Shown piece by piece: positions 6,682 through 8,535 of a DNA stretch of 8,535 bases. Position numbers and translations under genes: made by a program. How positions within the stretch are numbered: position 1 is the stretch's first letter; the number at the start of each line of letters is the position of its first letter. The notes below the pieces were generated by a model, which worked only from the letters and a program-made list of their open reading frames with translations, searched no databases and had not been told where the DNA came from. The stretch covers positions 1 to 8,535 of the forward strand of contig DAIDJX010000138.1 in NCBI GenBank assembly GCA_027451165.1. Direction: 5' to 3'. Origin of the DNA: Prolixibacteraceae bacterium (GTDB lineage Bacteria > Bacteroidota > Bacteroidia > Bacteroidales > Prolixibacteraceae).

Positions 6682-6685
6682 GGAG
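6680..6685 (+). promoter_or_regulatory. Shine-Dalgarno deciding the start at 6694
   Basis: AAGGAG begins inside the stop codon of the zinc-ribbon gene and lies 8 bases before ATG 6694. It selects that ATG over the out-of-frame ATG at 6687, which is too close to be served by it and opens only a short overlapping frame. This is the strongest ribosome binding site in the window. Confidence 0.75.
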
Positions 6686-6693
6686 AATGTTGT

Positions 6694-8535
6694 ATGAAAA
6701 AGATGATCTTAAATATAGGCGGGTTCCTCGTGATTGCAGCAGCCGGATTGTTATTCCTGGGCTATGGAAATACAAAAAATCACCCGACCATCAACGGATT
6801 CATGGTGGAATCGTTTCTGAACAAAAACAACAAAGGGAACTTTTCCATGACCAAATTCAAAAACTACCAGTTCGATTTCAGGAAACCTTTACTGAAAGGC
6901 GATTATATCACGGTTTCAGGTTTGTTTAACCCCTCTGAAATCGACAATTTTGCCGGTGATCAGCTGAGCAATGCGGAACTGGTGGGTTTAAATCCGACTT
7001 ACACGGAAGAATCCCGTGAAGTTTCCCCGGAAGAATGGATCAAACACGGGGGATTTTCAGCTGATGTACCGGAGGTTCCGGCCAGTTTACGTCATTTTTA
7101 CGATCCCACCCGGAGGGAAGGGGAGCGATACCTCACCGATAAGGTAAATTCGAAGGTAATGTCCTGGTTCCAATCCAATTTCAAAAATCCCAAAACCGAC
7201 GGCGTGGATTGGGCCCTTGGAACACAGGGTAATTTCGGTGTGCTGGAACACAATTATACCTGGGATCATGGCAAAAAGTACATGAAAGCTGCCCTCGAGG
7301 AGACAAATCCGGATAAGAGGAAGAATTTCATGGCCAAAGCATGGCGCTCCCTGGGTGAAACCCTGCACATGATCGCCGACAACGGCTGTCCGGTGCACGT
7401 CAGAAACGACGGCCATCCTTCCATTCCCATCCCCCTGCTCTCTTACTTCGGAAACCCGGACCCCTACGAAGAACTGATGGATGAATGGCAGAAAAAAAGT
7501 GACAATGCTCTGGATGCCTTCAAATCCGGTCCTGCCCCGAAAGAGGAAACGGAAATTTTCAGGAAAGCCAAAACCGTTAAGGATATTGCACACACGCTTG
7601 CGCTCTTTACCAATAAGAATTTCTTCACTAACGAAACCATTTCCGGAACCGACTGGAAAGGGAACAGGGTAAAACAGGTGACTCACCCGGAATATGAGTA
7701 CGCTTCACCCAAATTAAGCGGAGACATTTATGAAAAAAACTATTACCGCACAGAAGTTGCCGGGACTGAAGTTCTGCAGTGTACCGACACCTGGTTCTTT
7801 TCCAAATATCCTGTGTCGAAAACTTATGCTTATGTGGATGAGGAATGTGTGAAATCCCAGGCCAGAGTGCTCATCCCATCCATCACGGAAGCAGGGGTGA
7901 ATGTCATTAAGCTTTTTATTCCTGAACTGGAAGTGAAAATAACTTCACTCGATGAAGAAGGGAACATCACCGGGCAAATCAACCACAAAACAGATGCTGA
8001 ATACAAAGACCCGATCAGTTATAACGGACCGGTGAGTATCCTTACGGCATCCTACACCGAACTGGCCAAAATGACCGCAACCGACGGCAAGTTTTCCGGA
8101 AAGATCAATGGTGGGGAAGGTCAGACACTGTTTGCCGAAATTGAATGTGGAGGGATAAGGGTAAAATCTGATTCCCGGATAATGGGCCAAAAAGCAGTGA
8201 AACAGGCAGGTCCCAGGACGGATGTAATGAAGTTGTCTGTCGTCATCTATGTGTATGCCAGCTATTCCAATGGATATCAGGACGAAAAACAAACCTTTAA
8301 CAACAACACTTACCAAAGTTATGAAGCCCGGGGAGACTGGGATGAGTTTACCCTTCCAAGGGGAAATTCCTTTAAGGGAATAAGGCAGGACGGAGATCCG
8401 TTAAGCACCATTGAAGGGCAGATGAATGATAATGAAATCATTTGGCTGAAGATTAAATACCATAAAGCCTGGGGAAGCGGTGCCAATAAGATCCGCGAAG
8501 AATGGTGGGAAGCAGAGCTGGAGCACATTCCGTTA
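6694..8535 (+). CDS. Exported zinc-dependent phospholipase C / S1-P1 nuclease-like protein (3' end outside window)
   Basis: The frame is open for 614 codons to the right edge with no stop, so the protein is larger still. The N terminus (MKKMILNIGGFLVIAAAGLL) is a signal peptide or membrane anchor. An alpha-helical domain (about 30-325) carries features of the zinc-dependent phospholipase C / S1-P1 nuclease fold: H30 in NHPTING, H134 and D137 in HFYDP, H186 and H192 in EHNYTWDHGKKY, and H225-xxx-D229-xxx-P233-x-H235 in LHMIADNGCPVHVRND, the spacing of the trinuclear zinc ligands His118/Asp122/His128 in Bacillus phospholipase C. ALFTNKNFFTNETI (about 303-316) follows. The segment 385-411 (CVKSQARVLIPS onward) resembles the motif that ends this domain in related uncharacterised proteins. 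Residues about 412 onward are beta-rich, Ig-like in look. Substrate (phospholipid, nucleic acid or other phosphoester) is undetermined. Confidence 0.85.
   Translation, partial: MKKMILNIGGFLVIAAAGLLFLGYGNTKNHPTINGFMVESFLNKNNKGNFSMTKFKNYQFDFRKPLLKGDYITVSGLFNPSEIDNFAGDQLSNAELVGLNPTYTEESREVSPEEWIKHGGFSADVPEVPASLRHFYDPTRREGERYLTDKVNSKVMSWFQSNFKNPKTDGVDWALGTQGNFGVLEHNYTWDHGKKYMKAALEETNPDKRKNFMAKAWRSLGETLHMIADNGCPVHVRNDGHPSIPIPLLSYFGNPDPYEELMDEWQKKSDNALDAFKSGPAPKEETEIFRKAKTVKDIAHTLALFTNKNFFTNETISGTDWKGNRVKQVTHPEYEYASPKLSGDIYEKNYYRTEVAGTEVLQCTDTWFFSKYPVSKTYAYVDEECVKSQARVLIPSITEAGVNVIKLFIPELEVKITSLDEEGNITGQINHKTDAEYKDPISYNGPVSILTASYTELAKMTATDGKFSGKINGGEGQTLFAEIECGGIRVKSDSRIMGQKAVKQAGPRTDVMKLSVVIYVYASYSNGYQDEKQTFNNNTYQSYEARGDWDEFTLPRGNSFKGIRQDGDPLSTIEGQMNDNEIIWLKIKYHKAWGSGANKIREEWWEAELEHIPL

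Noticed and set aside
6687..6929. An 80-codon forward frame starting at ATG 6687
   Set aside because: It is out of frame with the 614-codon open frame at 6694, its start is too close to the Shine-Dalgarno, and its product has no signal peptide or recognisable motif.
7087..7686. A 199-codon frame on the reverse strand
   Set aside because: It lies wholly opposite the phospholipase C-like gene, whose motifs at H186-H241 are read from the forward strand in the same stretch. The reverse product matches nothing.
7945..8528. Two reverse-strand frames of 123 and 69 codons near the right edge
   Set aside because: Both lie opposite the continuing forward frame; there is no start context or motif, and the forward frame stays open throughout.
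1..8535. CRISPR arrays, tRNA or rRNA genes, transposases, phage genes
   Set aside because: I looked for regular direct repeats, cloverleaf-like gaps and mobile-element enzymes and saw none; the gaps are short and A/T-rich.

Overview
The window looks like a chromosomal piece from a Bacteroidota bacterium. Three of the exported proteins have signal peptides ending in the Ala-Gln (AQ) junction common in this phylum, and a fourth, cut off by the window edge, ends its leader in HAQ. Most starts lack a Shine-Dalgarno sequence, and the two plausible promoter elements resemble the TAnnTTTG -7 box of this group. G+C looks moderate (mid-40s percent by eye, not computed). All genes read left to right. 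The phylum call is inference; I cannot name a genus.

Positions 1-4939 hold four closely spaced genes whose products are all predicted to leave the cytoplasm: a type B carboxylesterase (5' end outside the window), an outer-membrane beta-barrel-like protein, a protein joining two carboxymuconolactone-decarboxylase (CMD) domains to a metal-binding cupin, and a PQQ-type beta-propeller. Gaps are 13, 70 and 32 bases, so one transcript is plausible. The cluster could act on an ester, lactone or aromatic compound in the periplasm, with the barrel at the outer membrane, but the substrate is unknown.

Positions 4940-5931 hold a type II toxin-antitoxin pair, hicA-hicB, inserted between the two larger groups. 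An imperfect 12-bp palindrome overlaps the likely -7 element upstream of hicA and is a good candidate for the HicB operator. A perfect 13-bp inverted repeat straddles the hicB stop codon. The rest of the gap to the next gene is non-coding apart from a doubtful 18-codon ORF and a candidate promoter.

Positions 5932-8535 hold a second two-gene unit. The first gene encodes a single-pass membrane protein with two cytoplasmic zinc ribbons. Twelve bases after its stop, with a good Shine-Dalgarno, begins a reading frame that stays open for 614 codons and runs off the right edge. It encodes an exported protein with the HxxxDxxxPxH signature of the zinc-dependent phospholipase C / S1-P1 nuclease fold, followed by a beta-rich C-terminal region.

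Most parts belong to recognisable families. The best candidates for something under-described are the exported CMD-CMD-cupin protein in its cluster and the pairing of a zinc-ribbon membrane protein with the large phospholipase C-like protein.
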